Assembly (NCBI RefSeq): GCF_001050345.1
Contig: NZ_LFMW01000024.1
Coordinates: 95,605 to 159,604 of the forward strand
DNA: 64,000 bases
From: Pseudomonas fildesensis
GTDB taxonomy: Bacteria; Pseudomonadota; Gammaproteobacteria; Pseudomonadales; Pseudomonadaceae
Direction: 5' to 3'
The notes beneath the pieces are model-generated. The model was not told where the DNA came from. It saw nothing but the letters and a program-made list of their open reading frames with translations, and searched no databases. Every line of letters starts with the position of its first letter. Within the stretch, counting starts at the first letter, position 1. The position numbers and the translations under genes were made by a program. Of this stretch, positions 35,299-44,513 are shown piece after piece.

Positions 35299-37917
35299 TT
35301 AAATACCGGCCTCGACAAACGGCACGGTCAGCGCCAGGGCCGCGTCCAGGGCACCAGCGTCTACACCACCGCCTTGCGCCATGTCCGGACGACCACCGCC
35401 CTTCCCGCCCACTGCCGCAGCGGCTTGCTTCATCAAATCACCGGCCTTGAGTTGGCCAGTCAGGTCTTTGGTTACACCGGCAACCAGAACGACCTTTTCC
35501 TCATGGACACTGCCGAGCAGGATCACTGCGCGGCCGAGCTTGTTCTTCAACTGATCGACCAGGGCCAACAGCGCCTTGCCGTCCTGACCGTCCAGGCGCA
35601 CAGCCAGGACTTTCACACCTTTGACGTCCAGGGCGGAAGCAGACAAATCGTCACCCGCCGCGCTGGCTGCCTTGGCTTGCAACTGCTCCAGCTGTTTCTC
35701 CAGCGCACGGTTGCGCTCCAGGATGGCGGACAGTTTGTCGATCAGGTTGTCGCGGCTGCCCTTGACCAGGGTAGCCGCTTCCTTGAGTTGTTCTTCAGCC
35801 GCATTCAAGTAGGCCAGCGCCGCAGCGCCGGTCACCGCTTCAATGCGACGTACGCCGGAGGCCACACCGCCTTCGCTGATGATTTTCAGCAGGCCGATGT
35901 CGCCGGTGCGGTTGGCGTGGATACCGCCACAAAGCTCCACCGAGAAACTGCCGCCCATGCTCAGCACGCGCACGTTGTCGCCGTATTTCTCGCCGAACAG
36001 CGCCATGGCGCCTTTGGCCTTGGCGGTCTCGATGTCGGTTTCTTCGGTTTCCACCGGGGTGTTCTTGCGCACCTCGGCGTTGACGATGTCTTCCAGGGCC
36101 TTGATCTGCTCAGGCTTGATCGCTTCAAAGTGGCTGAAGTCGAAACGCAGGCGCTGGCTATCGACCAACGACCCCTTCTGCTGAACGTGCTCGCCCAGAA
36201 CCTGGCGCAGTGCAGCGTGCAGCAAGTGAGTGGCCGAGTGATTCAGCGCGGTGGCGTGGCGCACGTCGGCGTCCACCTGGGTGTCCACTGGCGAACCGAC
36301 CGTCAGGCTGCCCGATGCCACTACCCCGTGGTGCAGGAACGCGCCGCCGGTCTTGGTGGTGTCGCGCACGTCGAAACGACCGGACGACGCCTTAAGGAAA
36401 CCGCAGTCGCCAATCTGGCCACCGGATTCAGCGTAGAACGGCGTCTGGTCGAGGACCACCACACCGTCGTCGCCTTCATTCAAGACGTCGACCGACTGGC
36501 CTTCTTTATACAGGGCAACCACTTTGGCCGAACCGCTGGTGGCCTTGTAACCGGTGAATTCGGTGGCGACGTCAACCTTGACCAGGCTGTTGTAGTCCAT
36601 GCCGAAAGAACTGGCGGAACGCGCACGTACGCGCTGGGCTTCCATCTCGCGCTCGAAACCGGCCTCGTCGAGGGTCAGGTTGCGCTCACGGGCGATGTCG
36701 CCGGTCAGGTCCATCGGGAAGCCGTAGGTGTCGTAGAGCTTGAACACCACATCACCCGGCACTACGTCACCTTTCAGCTCGGCGAGGTCTTGCTCGAGGA
36801 TTTTCAGGCCCTGTTCCAGGGTCTTGGCGAACTGCTCTTCTTCGGCCTTCAGCACGCGCTCGATGTGCGCCTGGTTCTGGGTCAGTTCCGGGAACGCTTC
36901 GCCCATCTCGGCGACCAGCGCCGCGACGATCTGGTAGAAGAAGCTGCCGCTGGCGCCCAGCTTGTTGCCGTGGCGGCAAGCACGACGAATGATGCGACGC
37001 AGCACGTAGCCACGGCCTTCATTGGACGGCAGCACGCCGTCGGCAATCAGGAAGCCGCAGGAACGGATGTGGTCGGCGACCACTTTGAGCGAGGCCTGGT
37101 CTTCATTGGTGCAACCGACAGCCTTGGCGGCCGCGGCCAGCAGGCTCTGGAACAGGTCGATTTCATAGTTGGAGTGAACGTGCTGCATCACCGCACTGAT
37201 CCGCTCAAGGCCCATCCCGGTGTCTACCGAAGGCGCTGGCAACGGATGCAACACGCCGTCGGCGGTGCGGTTGAACTGCATGAACACGTTGTTCCAGATC
37301 TCGATGTAACGGTCGCCATCTTCTTCCGGCGAGCCCGGTGGGCCGCCCCAGATGTCGGCGCCGTGATCGTAGAAAATCTCGGTGCAAGGGCCGCACGGGC
37401 CGGTATCGCCCATGGTCCAGAAGTTGTCGGAGGCGTACGGGGCGCCTTTGTTGTCGCCGATACGCACCATGCGCTCAGGCGGCACGCCGACTTGCTGGGT
37501 CCAGATGTCGTAGGCCTCGTCATCGCTGGCGTAGACGGTGACCCAGAGTTTTTCCTTCGGCAGCTTCAGCACGCCGGTGAGGAAGGTCCAGGCGAAGTTG
37601 ATCGCGTCTTGCTTGAAATAATCGCCAAAGCTGAAGTTGCCGAGCATTTCGAAAAAGGTGTGGTGACGGGCGGTATAGCCGACGTTTTCCAGGTCGTTGT
37701 GCTTACCACCGGCGCGCACGCATTTCTGGCTGCTGACCGCGCGGGTGTAGGCGCGCTTTTCCTGGCCCAGGAAACAGTCCTTGAACTGGTTCATCCCCGC
37801 GTTAGTGAACAGCAGGGTTGGGTCATTGCCAGGGATCAAGGAGCTGGAGGAGACACGGGTGTGACCTTGCTCTTCGAAGAAGCGAAGGAAGGCTTCACGG
37901 ATTTCTGCGCTTTTCAT
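35299..37917 (-). CDS. alaS: Alanine-tRNA ligase
   Basis: An 872-residue class II synthetase. The N-terminus MKSAEIREAFLRFFEEQGHTRVSSSSLIPGNDPTLLFTNAGMNQFKD is conserved and fixes the start at 37917. The editing domain has HSATHLLHAAL (~562) and the Zn/editing CGGIHANRTGDIG. The C-terminal DHHA1 domain ends GGKGGGRPDMAQGGG. The gene is about 100 bases upstream of lysC on the same strand. Confidence 0.98.
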   Translation of the reverse strand: MKSAEIREAFLRFFEEQGHTRVSSSSLIPGNDPTLLFTNAGMNQFKDCFLGQEKRAYTRAVSSQKCVRAGGKHNDLENVGYTARHHTFFEMLGNFSFGDYFKQDAINFAWTFLTGVLKLPKEKLWVTVYASDDEAYDIWTQQVGVPPERMVRIGDNKGAPYASDNFWTMGDTGPCGPCTEIFYDHGADIWGGPPGSPEEDGDRYIEIWNNVFMQFNRTADGVLHPLPAPSVDTGMGLERISAVMQHVHSNYEIDLFQSLLAAAAKAVGCTNEDQASLKVVADHIRSCGFLIADGVLPSNEGRGYVLRRIIRRACRHGNKLGASGSFFYQIVAALVAEMGEAFPELTQNQAHIERVLKAEEEQFAKTLEQGLKILEQDLAELKGDVVPGDVVFKLYDTYGFPMDLTGDIARERNLTLDEAGFEREMEAQRVRARSASSFGMDYNSLVKVDVATEFTGYKATSGSAKVVALYKEGQSVDVLNEGDDGVVVLDQTPFYAESGGQIGDCGFLKASSGRFDVRDTTKTGGAFLHHGVVASGSLTVGSPVDTQVDADVRHATALNHSATHLLHAALRQVLGEHVQQKGSLVDSQRLRFDFSHFEAIKPEQIKALEDIVNAEVRKNTPVETEETDIETAKAKGAMALFGEKYGDNVRVLSMGGSFSVELCGGIHANRTGDIGLLKIISEGGVASGVRRIEAVTGAAALAYLNAAEEQLKEAATLVKGSRDNLIDKLSAILERNRALEKQLEQLQAKAASAAGDDLSASALDVKGVKVLAVRLDGQDGKALLALVDQLKNKLGRAVILLGSVHEEKVVLVAGVTKDLTGQLKAGDLMKQAAAAVGGKGGGRPDMAQGGGVDAGALDAALALTVPFVEAGI

Positions 37918-38063
37918 TAGGTTCTTCCACGGAGGCTGCGGCCAAAGGCCAGTGCGCAACATCATCAGACGGAGCGACGGCAAAGGGCCGCATTATATCG
38001 GCCCTTTGCCGGTGGTACAGCGTGTTTATGTGATAGAAACAGTCAATTAGACGGTCTGCACTG

Positions 38064-39068
38064 TCATTTCCGAGAAAAGTCGACGAATGCCTGCACGACT
38101 TGCTCGATCTGTTCGCGGCTGATGTCCAGGTGAGTGACCATACGCAGACGCGGCGCGGCGCTCAACTTGATCCCGCGTTCAGCGGCAAAGGCTTTAAAGG
38201 CCTCGGCCTCGTCATCGATCTGCACATAAACCATGTTGGTCTGCACCGGCTCCACTATGTAGCCGGCGTTGCGCAACTCATCCCCCAGCCATTTCGCGTT
38301 GGCGTGGTCGTCGGCCAAGCGCTGCACCTGGTGATCCAGGGCATACAACCCCGCCGCCGCTAGGGAGCCGGCCTGGCGCATGCCACCGCCGACCATCTTG
38401 CGCAGGCGCCGCGCCTTGGCGATCAGCGCCGTCGAGCCGCACAGCACCGAGCCAATCGGCGCGCCGAGGCCCTTGGACAGGCACACCGACACTGAATCGA
38501 AATACCCGGTGATCTCCCGTGCGTCCACCCCCAGCTTGACCGCTGCGTTGTAGAGCCGCGCGCCATCCAGGTGCAGGGCCAGGTCGTGTTCACGGGTGAA
38601 TGCCCGCGCCTTGGCCAGGTACTCCAGCGGCAGCACCTTGCCCTGCATGGTGTTTTCCAGCGCCAACAGGCGGGTGCGAGCGAAGTGGAAGTCGTCGGGT
38701 TTGATCGCTTCCAGTACTTGGGCAAGGTCCAGGGAGCCGTCCGCCTGGACTTCCAGCGGCTGCGGCTGGATCGAGCCCAGCACCGCCGCGCCGCCGCCTT
38801 CGTATTTGTAGGTGTGAGCCTGTTGACCGACGATGTATTCCTCGCCGCGTTCACAGTGGGCCATCAACGCCAGCAGGTTGCTCATGGTGCCGGTGGGCAC
38901 GAATAGCGCGGCGGCAAAACCCAGGCGCTTGGCCAGTTCGGCCTCCAGGCGGTTGACGCTGGGGTCTTCGCCGTACACGTCGTCGCCGCTGACGGCAGTG
39001 GCCATCGCGTCGAGCATGCCGGGGGTGGGCTGGGTCACGGTGTCGCTGCGCAGGTCAATCACGGTCAT
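38064..39068 (-). CDS. ltaE: Low-specificity L-threonine aldolase
   Basis: A 334-residue PLP enzyme of fold type I that splits threonine or allo-threonine to glycine and acetaldehyde. Start MTVIDLRSDTVTQPTPGML; upstream codons are unconserved. The PLP lysine is in SVCLSKGLGAPIGSVL; HLDGARLYNAAV and KMVGGGMRQAG are family motifs. It lies downstream of nothing on its strand and is divergent from the FMN riboswitch/ribH2 unit. Confidence 0.94.
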   Translation of the reverse strand: MTVIDLRSDTVTQPTPGMLDAMATAVSGDDVYGEDPSVNRLEAELAKRLGFAAALFVPTGTMSNLLALMAHCERGEEYIVGQQAHTYKYEGGGAAVLGSIQPQPLEVQADGSLDLAQVLEAIKPDDFHFARTRLLALENTMQGKVLPLEYLAKARAFTREHDLALHLDGARLYNAAVKLGVDAREITGYFDSVSVCLSKGLGAPIGSVLCGSTALIAKARRLRKMVGGGMRQAGSLAAAGLYALDHQVQRLADDHANAKWLGDELRNAGYIVEPVQTNMVYVQIDDEAEAFKAFAAERGIKLSAAPRLRMVTHLDISREQIEQVVQAFVDFSRK

Positions 39069-39260
39069 CAAATTTGCCTCTAGCGGTGTGGGGCACTTTC
39101 TTGTGTTCACGATTACTGCGGGCAAAGCCGCGGAATATCAAGCCCCGTGCACCGTCAATCGAATACCAACCAAACAAACCGATATAGCTTATCGATACGG
39201 CGATCGTGCAGTTTTTGAAAAACCATGTTAAAAACTCTTCGCCGCCAGGGTTCTGGTGGC

Positions 39261-39430
39261 AACGTTCTCAGGGCGGGGTGCAATTCCCCACCGGCGGTAA
39301 TTGCACGCAATGTGCATAGCCCGCGAGCGCTTGGCGCCTCGAACTGCTCACGCAGGACGGCGACAAGGTCAGCAGACCCGGTGTGATCCCGGGGCCGACG
39401 GTCATAGTCCGGATGAAGAGAGAACGGGAT
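39261..39430 (+). ncRNA. FMN riboswitch (RFN element)
   Basis: The segment from AACGTTCTCAGGGCGGGG, through TTCCCCACCGGCGGTAA, GACCCGGTGTGATCCCGGGG and CCGACGGTCATAGTCCGGATG to GAGAGAACGG has all conserved RFN blocks in order. It lies ~110 bases before the lumazine synthase gene and would shut that gene down when FMN is abundant. Confidence 0.97.
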
Positions 39431-39542
39431 TGGCACCTAAGGGCCGCGCGCTGACCTCATGCTTGCATGACGCAGCTGTTCGTACCCTTAAATCCCATTC
39501 GATTCATAACGCCCTGTTTTTTTCTTAAACAGGAGTCAGAAC

Positions 39543-40052
39543 ATGCAACCCACCGCAATCGACAGCAAAAGCAAAAACCACCACGGCGAGCGCGTCGCGT
39601 TTATCCAGGCCTGCTGGCACAAGGATATTGTCGACCAATCCCGTAAAGGCTTCCTCGCCGAAATGATCACCCTGGGTTATCAGGAGTCGGACATCGATTT
39701 CTTCGAAGTCGGCGGCGCCTTTGAAATGCCCCTGCACGCCAAGCTGCTGGCCAAGACCGGCCGTTACGCCGGCATCGTCGCCGCCGCCCTGGTGGTGGAC
39801 GGTGGGATCTACCGTCACGAATTCGTCGCCCAATCGGTGGTCAGCGGCCTGATGCAGGTTCAGCTGGAAACCGAAGTGCCGGTGTTCTCGGTGTCCCTGA
39901 CCCCGCACCACTTCCACGCTGGCAGCGAACACCACACCTTCTTCTTCGATCACTTCGTGCACAAGGGCCAGGAAGCTGCCCGCACCTGTGCCGACACCCT
40001 GCACAAGGTACGCGCGATCCGTCGTAGTGAGCCGCGCGCCGTAGCGGTCTAA
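39543..40052 (+). CDS. ribH2: 6,7-dimethyl-8-ribityllumazine synthase, type II
   Basis: A 169-residue enzyme for the penultimate riboflavin step. VAFIQACWHKDIVDQSRKGFLAEM, FFEVGGAFEMPLHAKLLAKTGRYAGIVAAALVVDGGIYRHEFVAQSVVSGLMQVQLETEVPVFSVSLTPHHFH matches the Brucella RibH2 type rather than the icosahedral RibE/RibH1 type. AGGAG precedes the ATG. It is alone behind an FMN riboswitch. A main ribE/ribH1 copy would be expected elsewhere in the genome. Confidence 0.93.
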   Translation: MQPTAIDSKSKNHHGERVAFIQACWHKDIVDQSRKGFLAEMITLGYQESDIDFFEVGGAFEMPLHAKLLAKTGRYAGIVAAALVVDGGIYRHEFVAQSVVSGLMQVQLETEVPVFSVSLTPHHFHAGSEHHTFFFDHFVHKGQEAARTCADTLHKVRAIRRSEPRAVAV

Positions 40053-40067
40053 GCGACACTGCCGAAC

Positions 40068-40203
40068 GATCGTTCCCACGCTCTGCGTGGGAATGCAGCC
40101 TTGGACGCTCTGCGTCCTGCTGCCAGCGCAGGGTTTGAGTCCCGCGTAATGGTGACGCGCAGCGTCACGGGATGCGTTACCACGCAGAGCGTGGGAACGA
40201 TCT
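40068..40203. repeat. REPIN-type element, CGTTCCCACGC family
   Basis: GATCGTTCCCACGCTCTGCG (from 40068) faces CGCAGAGCGTGGGAACGATC (to 40203), with inner hairpins GGACGCTCTGCGTCC and GTGACGCGCAGCGTCAC. Convergent gap between ribH2 and astE. The same family recurs at 60173-60343. Confidence 0.88.
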
Positions 40204-40206
40204 TAT

Positions 40207-41211
40207 CTACGCCAAACCGACGTCCGTCGTCGGCACAATCAATATCCCTGCCCGCAAGCCATTCTTCACCTTAGGGTTCGGGAAGATGATGCGCGCGCCC
40301 TCCTCCTCGATCACCCAGCGCGTCTTGGCGACGTCTTCGGCCAACAGATAGCCCGGCGCCAGCGGCGAAAAGTTTTCCACGTCTGCCGGCAGGTGGAGGA
40401 TAAACCCATCGCTGTGCTTGATGACTTCGCGCGAAACCGCGAACAGCTGCAGGCCATCCAGGCTCTCGGTCGCCGGCTCGTTGCCTTCGATGATCTGCTT
40501 CAGGCGGGTTTCCAGGCGGGAAACATTCACGCCCTGGTTCTGCCCGAACGGCCGCGCCTTGCCCAGTTCCAGTGTGAAGGCCTCGGCCTCCAGCTGTTCG
40601 TAGGTGAACGCGGTGAAGGTGATCGAGGTTTTGTTCTGCAGCAGCACCGCTTCCATGCCGGCGGCGCGCAGGCGGGCCAGTTCGTGGCGCGAATGCTGGC
40701 GCCCGTCTTTCCAGGGGTAGAGGGCGAACTGCTCGATCTTCGAACCGCGAATGGCGGTGTGCAGGTCGTAATGCAGGCGCGAACGGCCGGGCAGGCTGAA
40801 GAAGCTGCGGGCCAGTTGCTCCAGCTCGGCGGCGCGCATGGCCTCCGGGCCGATGTTTTTTTCGTGACGGCCGTTGAACAGCCGGTTGACGTCCAGTTCG
40901 AGGTAACGCTCACCGCGACGCATGGCCTCGGGGTTGCCGAACAGGAACAGAATACGGGTGCGGGGTTTGATCTCCCCACGGGCAATGCCATGCAACAGGC
41001 GGTCGAGCAGTTCGATCGGTGCCGTTTCGTTGCCATGGATGCCGGACGACAGCAGCAGGTCGCTGCCGTTGTCCAAGGCCTGCGGCGGCCGCACTTCAAG
41101 CGCGCCCTCGCTGAGCCAGCGCATTTGCACGCCGTCGACAGTCAGTTGAATTTTTTGCGCCGGTTCACGACCGGCGAGAGTCAGTTCAAGCAGTTTGCCG
41201 AGGGCGAGCAT
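40207..41211 (-). CDS. astE: Succinylglutamate desuccinylase
   Basis: A 334-residue zinc hydrolase that releases glutamate and succinate, the last step of the arginine succinyltransferase pathway. Zinc ligands are in SSGIHGNETAPIELL and HYDLHTAIRG; NPEAMRRGERYLELDVNRLF is conserved. It is the last gene of the aru operon (P. aeruginosa aruE), 11 bases after the small conserved gene. Confidence 0.96.
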   Translation of the reverse strand: MLALGKLLELTLAGREPAQKIQLTVDGVQMRWLSEGALEVRPPQALDNGSDLLLSSGIHGNETAPIELLDRLLHGIARGEIKPRTRILFLFGNPEAMRRGERYLELDVNRLFNGRHEKNIGPEAMRAAELEQLARSFFSLPGRSRLHYDLHTAIRGSKIEQFALYPWKDGRQHSRHELARLRAAGMEAVLLQNKTSITFTAFTYEQLEAEAFTLELGKARPFGQNQGVNVSRLETRLKQIIEGNEPATESLDGLQLFAVSREVIKHSDGFILHLPADVENFSPLAPGYLLAEDVAKTRWVIEEEGARIIFPNPKVKNGLRAGILIVPTTDVGLA

Positions 41212-41222
41212 AAGCAGCTTCC

Positions 41223-41513
41223 TTAGTGGTTGCAGCCTGGGCCGTGGACGTGATCGTCGTCATCACCTTCGACGTCGGCCGGTTCCATTTCCAGTTGCAG
41301 GCTCATCAGGTTGGTGGCCAGTGGGCGCATCAGCAGGTTGGCGTACTCGGCGTCGCCTTCTTCCACGTCTACACCGATCAGCAGTTGGCCACGGCCGTCG
41401 TGCTGGATCCAGACTTCCTTGCCCTGCCAGATCACGGCAACGCGGGTGCAGGAGGTTTGCAGCTGGGTGCCGTCGGTGTCTTCAAGGATCAGTTGCAGGG
41501 TATCGGTGCTCAT
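41223..41513 (-). CDS. Conserved small protein in the aru operon (PA0900-like)
   Basis: A 96-residue acidic protein without signal peptide or membrane segment. It ends in a His/Asp/Cys-rich tail (EGDDDDHVHGPGCNH) that could bind metal. It lies between astB and astE, as PA0900 does in P. aeruginosa. Such proteins are sometimes labelled topoisomerase II, which nothing here supports. Function unknown; the position suggests a role linked to arginine catabolism. Confidence 0.85.
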   Translation of the reverse strand: MSTDTLQLILEDTDGTQLQTSCTRVAVIWQGKEVWIQHDGRGQLLIGVDVEEGDAEYANLLMRPLATNLMSLQLEMEPADVEGDDDDHVHGPGCNH

Positions 41514-41536
41514 AAATATCTCTTAGCCGTGCGGCA

Positions 41537-42883
41537 TTAATTGATCTGGAAAGGATAAACCGAGCCCAGTTTAAGGATTTGCGTCAGTTCATCCAGTGCC
41601 GTCCGGCACTCAAGCAGCAATTGCGGATCAGCCAGGTCGGTTTCACGCAAGCTGTCGCGGTAGTGCTTGTCGACCCATTGGGTCAGCGTCTCGTACAACG
41701 GCGCGGTCATGATAACGCCTGGGTTCACCGCCGCCAGCTCGGTTTCGTTCAACGCCACGCGTAACCGCAGGCACGCCGGGCCACCGCCGTTCTGCATGCT
41801 TTGCTTGAGGTCGAACACCTTCACTTCGCGGATCAGCCCACCGGAGGCGGCCAGGCTTTGCAGGTACTGCCAGACGCGCTCATTGGCGCGGCATTCTTCC
41901 GGCACGATCAGCAGCATCGAGCCGTCGGCACGGGTCAGCAACTGGCTGTTGAACAGGTAGGAACGCACGGCGTCTTCGACGCTGACCTGCGCACGCGGCA
42001 CGCACACCGACTGGAAGTTGCCGCCCAGCTTGGCCAGCTTGCCCTGCAACTCGGCGAGCATCTGCTCGGTGTTGAGGAAAGCGTCCTCGTGATAGAACAG
42101 CACTTCGCCGTTGCCCACGGCGATCACGTCGTTGTGGAACACGCCGGCATCAATCACCGCCGGGTTCTGCTGGCCGTAGACCACTCCGTCGTCCTTCAGG
42201 CCGTGCAAACGTACGACCGCCTGGGAAGCTTCGAGGGTCTGGCGCGCCGGGTACTTTTGCGGCGCCGGGTAACGGGTGTCGAATGCACTGCGGCCGTACA
42301 CGAAGAACTCTACGCCAGCCTCGCCATAGTCACGGCAGAAACGCGTGTGGTTGGCCGCACCTTCGTCACCGAACTGCGCCACGGCCGGCAAGGCGGCGTG
42401 GTGGGCGAAGTGCTTCCCATCGGCAAACATTGCCCCCAGCACGCGGCTGGTGGTGGGGTGTTCGATGCTGCGGTGGTATTTGCAATTGAGGTTGGCGGCG
42501 GTGAAATGCACGCGGCCGTCGGCGGTGTCGGCGCTTGGGCTGACGGTGGCGGCGTTGGCCACCCACATGCTCGATGCCGAGCAACTGGCGACCAGCAACG
42601 GCATGGCGTGCTTGGCGGCCTGCTGGATGACGTGTGCATCGGTGCCGCTGAAACCGAGGTTGCGCAAGGCGGCCACGTCCGGGCGTTCCTGCGGTGCGAG
42701 CACGCCTTGCACAAAGCCCATTTCCATCAGGGCTTTCATTTTCTGCAAGCCCTGCAACGCGGCTTCCTTCGGGTTGGAAGACTGCTGGCTGTTGCTCTGG
42801 GACGCGACGTTGCCGTAGGACAAACCGCCGTAGTTATGGGTCGGCCCCACTAGACCGTCAAAATTGACTTCATAGGATTTCAT
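41537..42883 (-). CDS. astB: N-succinylarginine dihydrolase
   Basis: A 448-residue enzyme of the guanidine-modifying fold, hydrolysing succinylarginine to succinylornithine, CO2 and ammonia. Start MKSYEVNFDGLVGPTHNYGGLSYGN at 42883 with GGAG upstream. SIEHPTTSRVLGAMF and the Cys of GGGPACLRLRVAL belong to the active site. A REPIN lies between it and the preceding astD gene. Confidence 0.97.
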   Translation of the reverse strand: MKSYEVNFDGLVGPTHNYGGLSYGNVASQSNSQQSSNPKEAALQGLQKMKALMEMGFVQGVLAPQERPDVAALRNLGFSGTDAHVIQQAAKHAMPLLVASCSASSMWVANAATVSPSADTADGRVHFTAANLNCKYHRSIEHPTTSRVLGAMFADGKHFAHHAALPAVAQFGDEGAANHTRFCRDYGEAGVEFFVYGRSAFDTRYPAPQKYPARQTLEASQAVVRLHGLKDDGVVYGQQNPAVIDAGVFHNDVIAVGNGEVLFYHEDAFLNTEQMLAELQGKLAKLGGNFQSVCVPRAQVSVEDAVRSYLFNSQLLTRADGSMLLIVPEECRANERVWQYLQSLAASGGLIREVKVFDLKQSMQNGGGPACLRLRVALNETELAAVNPGVIMTAPLYETLTQWVDKHYRDSLRETDLADPQLLLECRTALDELTQILKLGSVYPFQIN

Positions 42884-42935
42884 CGGCGAGGCTCCACGAA
42901 CATCTGTTTTTATAGGCATCAATAGCAAGGCTCTT

Positions 42936-43030
42936 TGTGGCGAGGAAGCTTGCTCCCGCTGGGGCCCGAAGCGGTCCCAAGATTTTTGGGTCTGCTGCGC
43001 AGCCCAGCGGGAGCAAGCTCCCTCGCCACA
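42936..43030. repeat. REPIN between astD and astB
   Basis: TGTGGCGAGGAAGCTTGCTC faces GGGAGCAAGCTCCCTCGCCA with a CTGCGCAGC-type loop. It is inside the aru operon. Confidence 0.9.
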
Positions 43031-43046
43031 GGGGTTCACTGCACCT

Positions 43047-44513
43047 TTACGATAACCGCACACCGGGCGTCAGTGTCGCGGGGACGACCAGGTTTGGCGT
43101 CTCCAGGGACGCCACCGGGTACGCGCAATAATCCGCCGCGTAATAGGCACTGGCGCGATGGTTGCCCGACGCCCCTACCCCACCAAATGGCGCAGTGCTG
43201 GCGGCGCCGGTCAGTTGTTTGTTCCAGTTGACGATCCCGGCACGGCTTTCCAGCCAGAACTGCTGGTAGCGCGCTTCGGAGTCCGAGAGCAAACCGGCGG
43301 CCAGGCCGTACTGGGTGTTGTTGGCCTCGGCAATCGCCGCTGCAAAATCAGCGTAGCGGATCACCTGCAACAACGGGCCGAACAGCTCTTCGTCTGCGCG
43401 ATCAGTCACGGCGGTCACGTCGATGATGCCTGGGGTCAGCAGGGCGGCCTGGGCCTGTGGCTGGGTCATTTCCAGCAGCGCCACGGCGCCATTGGCCAAC
43501 AGCAGTTCCTGGGCGTCCATCAAGGCTTTCGCCGCGCCGAGGGAAATCACCGAGCCCATGAACGGTGGCGGTTGCTGGTCGAACGCACCGACTTCAATCG
43601 TCGAGCTGACCGCCACCAGCCGCGCCAGCAGCGCATCGCCCCAGGCGCCTTCCGGCACCAGCAAGCGACGCGCGCAGGTGCAACGCTGGCCGGCGGAGAT
43701 GAAGGCCGACTGAATGATGGTGTAGACCGCCGCATCCACGTCGGCCACTTCGTCCACCACCAGCGGGTTGTTGCCACCCATTTCCAGGGCGAGGATCTTG
43801 TCCGGGCGCCCGGAGAATTGCTGGTGCAGGTGATTGCCGGTGCGGCTGGAACCGGTGAAGAACAACCCGTCGATACCCGGGTTGGCCGCCAGGGCGATGC
43901 CGGTTTCCCGCGCGCCTTGCAGCAGGTTCAACACGCCCGCCGGCAGGCCGGCGTCGATCCAGCATTGCACGGTCAGCTCGGCGACTTTCGGCGTCAGCTC
44001 ACTCGGCTTGAACAGCACAGTGTTACCCGCGAGCAACGCCGGGACGATATGCCCGTTCGGCAAGTGACCGGGGAAGTTGTAGGGGCCAAACACCGCCACC
44101 ACACCGTGGGGCTTGTGGCGCAACACCGCGGTGGCATCGCCCAAGGGGCCGCTCTTCTCGCCGGTGCGCTCACGGTAGCTTTGCACCGAGATCGCGATCT
44201 TGTTGGCCATGCTGGTGACTTCAGTGGCCGATTCCCACAGTGGCTTGCCGGTTTCTTCACCGATGCAACGGGCGATTTCATCGGCACGGCTTTTCAGCGT
44301 AGTGGCGAAGGTTTCCAGCACGCCGATACGCTCTTCCAGCGAACGCTTGGCCCAGGCCGGAAACGCCTGGCGCGCGGCCTGCACGGCGGACTCGACCTGC
44401 TCGACGGTGGCGCCATTGCCGGCCCACAGCACCTGCTGGGTCACCGGGTTACGTGATTCAAACGGCTCACCCTGGCCAGCCAGCCAGCACCCTGCGATAT
44501 ACAGCGAATTCAT
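43047..44513 (-). CDS. astD: Succinylglutamic semialdehyde dehydrogenase
   Basis: A 488-residue NAD-dependent aldehyde dehydrogenase, fourth enzyme of the pathway. GPYNFPGHLPNGHIVPALLAGNTVLFKPSE, catalytic Glu in LEMGGNNPLVV and catalytic Cys in AGQRCTCARRLLV are visible. Its ATG overlaps the aruG stop (TAATG). Confidence 0.96.
   Translation of the reverse strand: MNSLYIAGCWLAGQGEPFESRNPVTQQVLWAGNGATVEQVESAVQAARQAFPAWAKRSLEERIGVLETFATTLKSRADEIARCIGEETGKPLWESATEVTSMANKIAISVQSYRERTGEKSGPLGDATAVLRHKPHGVVAVFGPYNFPGHLPNGHIVPALLAGNTVLFKPSELTPKVAELTVQCWIDAGLPAGVLNLLQGARETGIALAANPGIDGLFFTGSSRTGNHLHQQFSGRPDKILALEMGGNNPLVVDEVADVDAAVYTIIQSAFISAGQRCTCARRLLVPEGAWGDALLARLVAVSSTIEVGAFDQQPPPFMGSVISLGAAKALMDAQELLLANGAVALLEMTQPQAQAALLTPGIIDVTAVTDRADEELFGPLLQVIRYADFAAAIAEANNTQYGLAAGLLSDSEARYQQFWLESRAGIVNWNKQLTGAASTAPFGGVGASGNHRASAYYAADYCAYPVASLETPNLVVPATLTPGVRLS

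Noticed and set aside
35374..37920. 848-codon open reading opposite alaS
   Set aside because: Antisense shadow; the alaS frame holds all conserved motifs.
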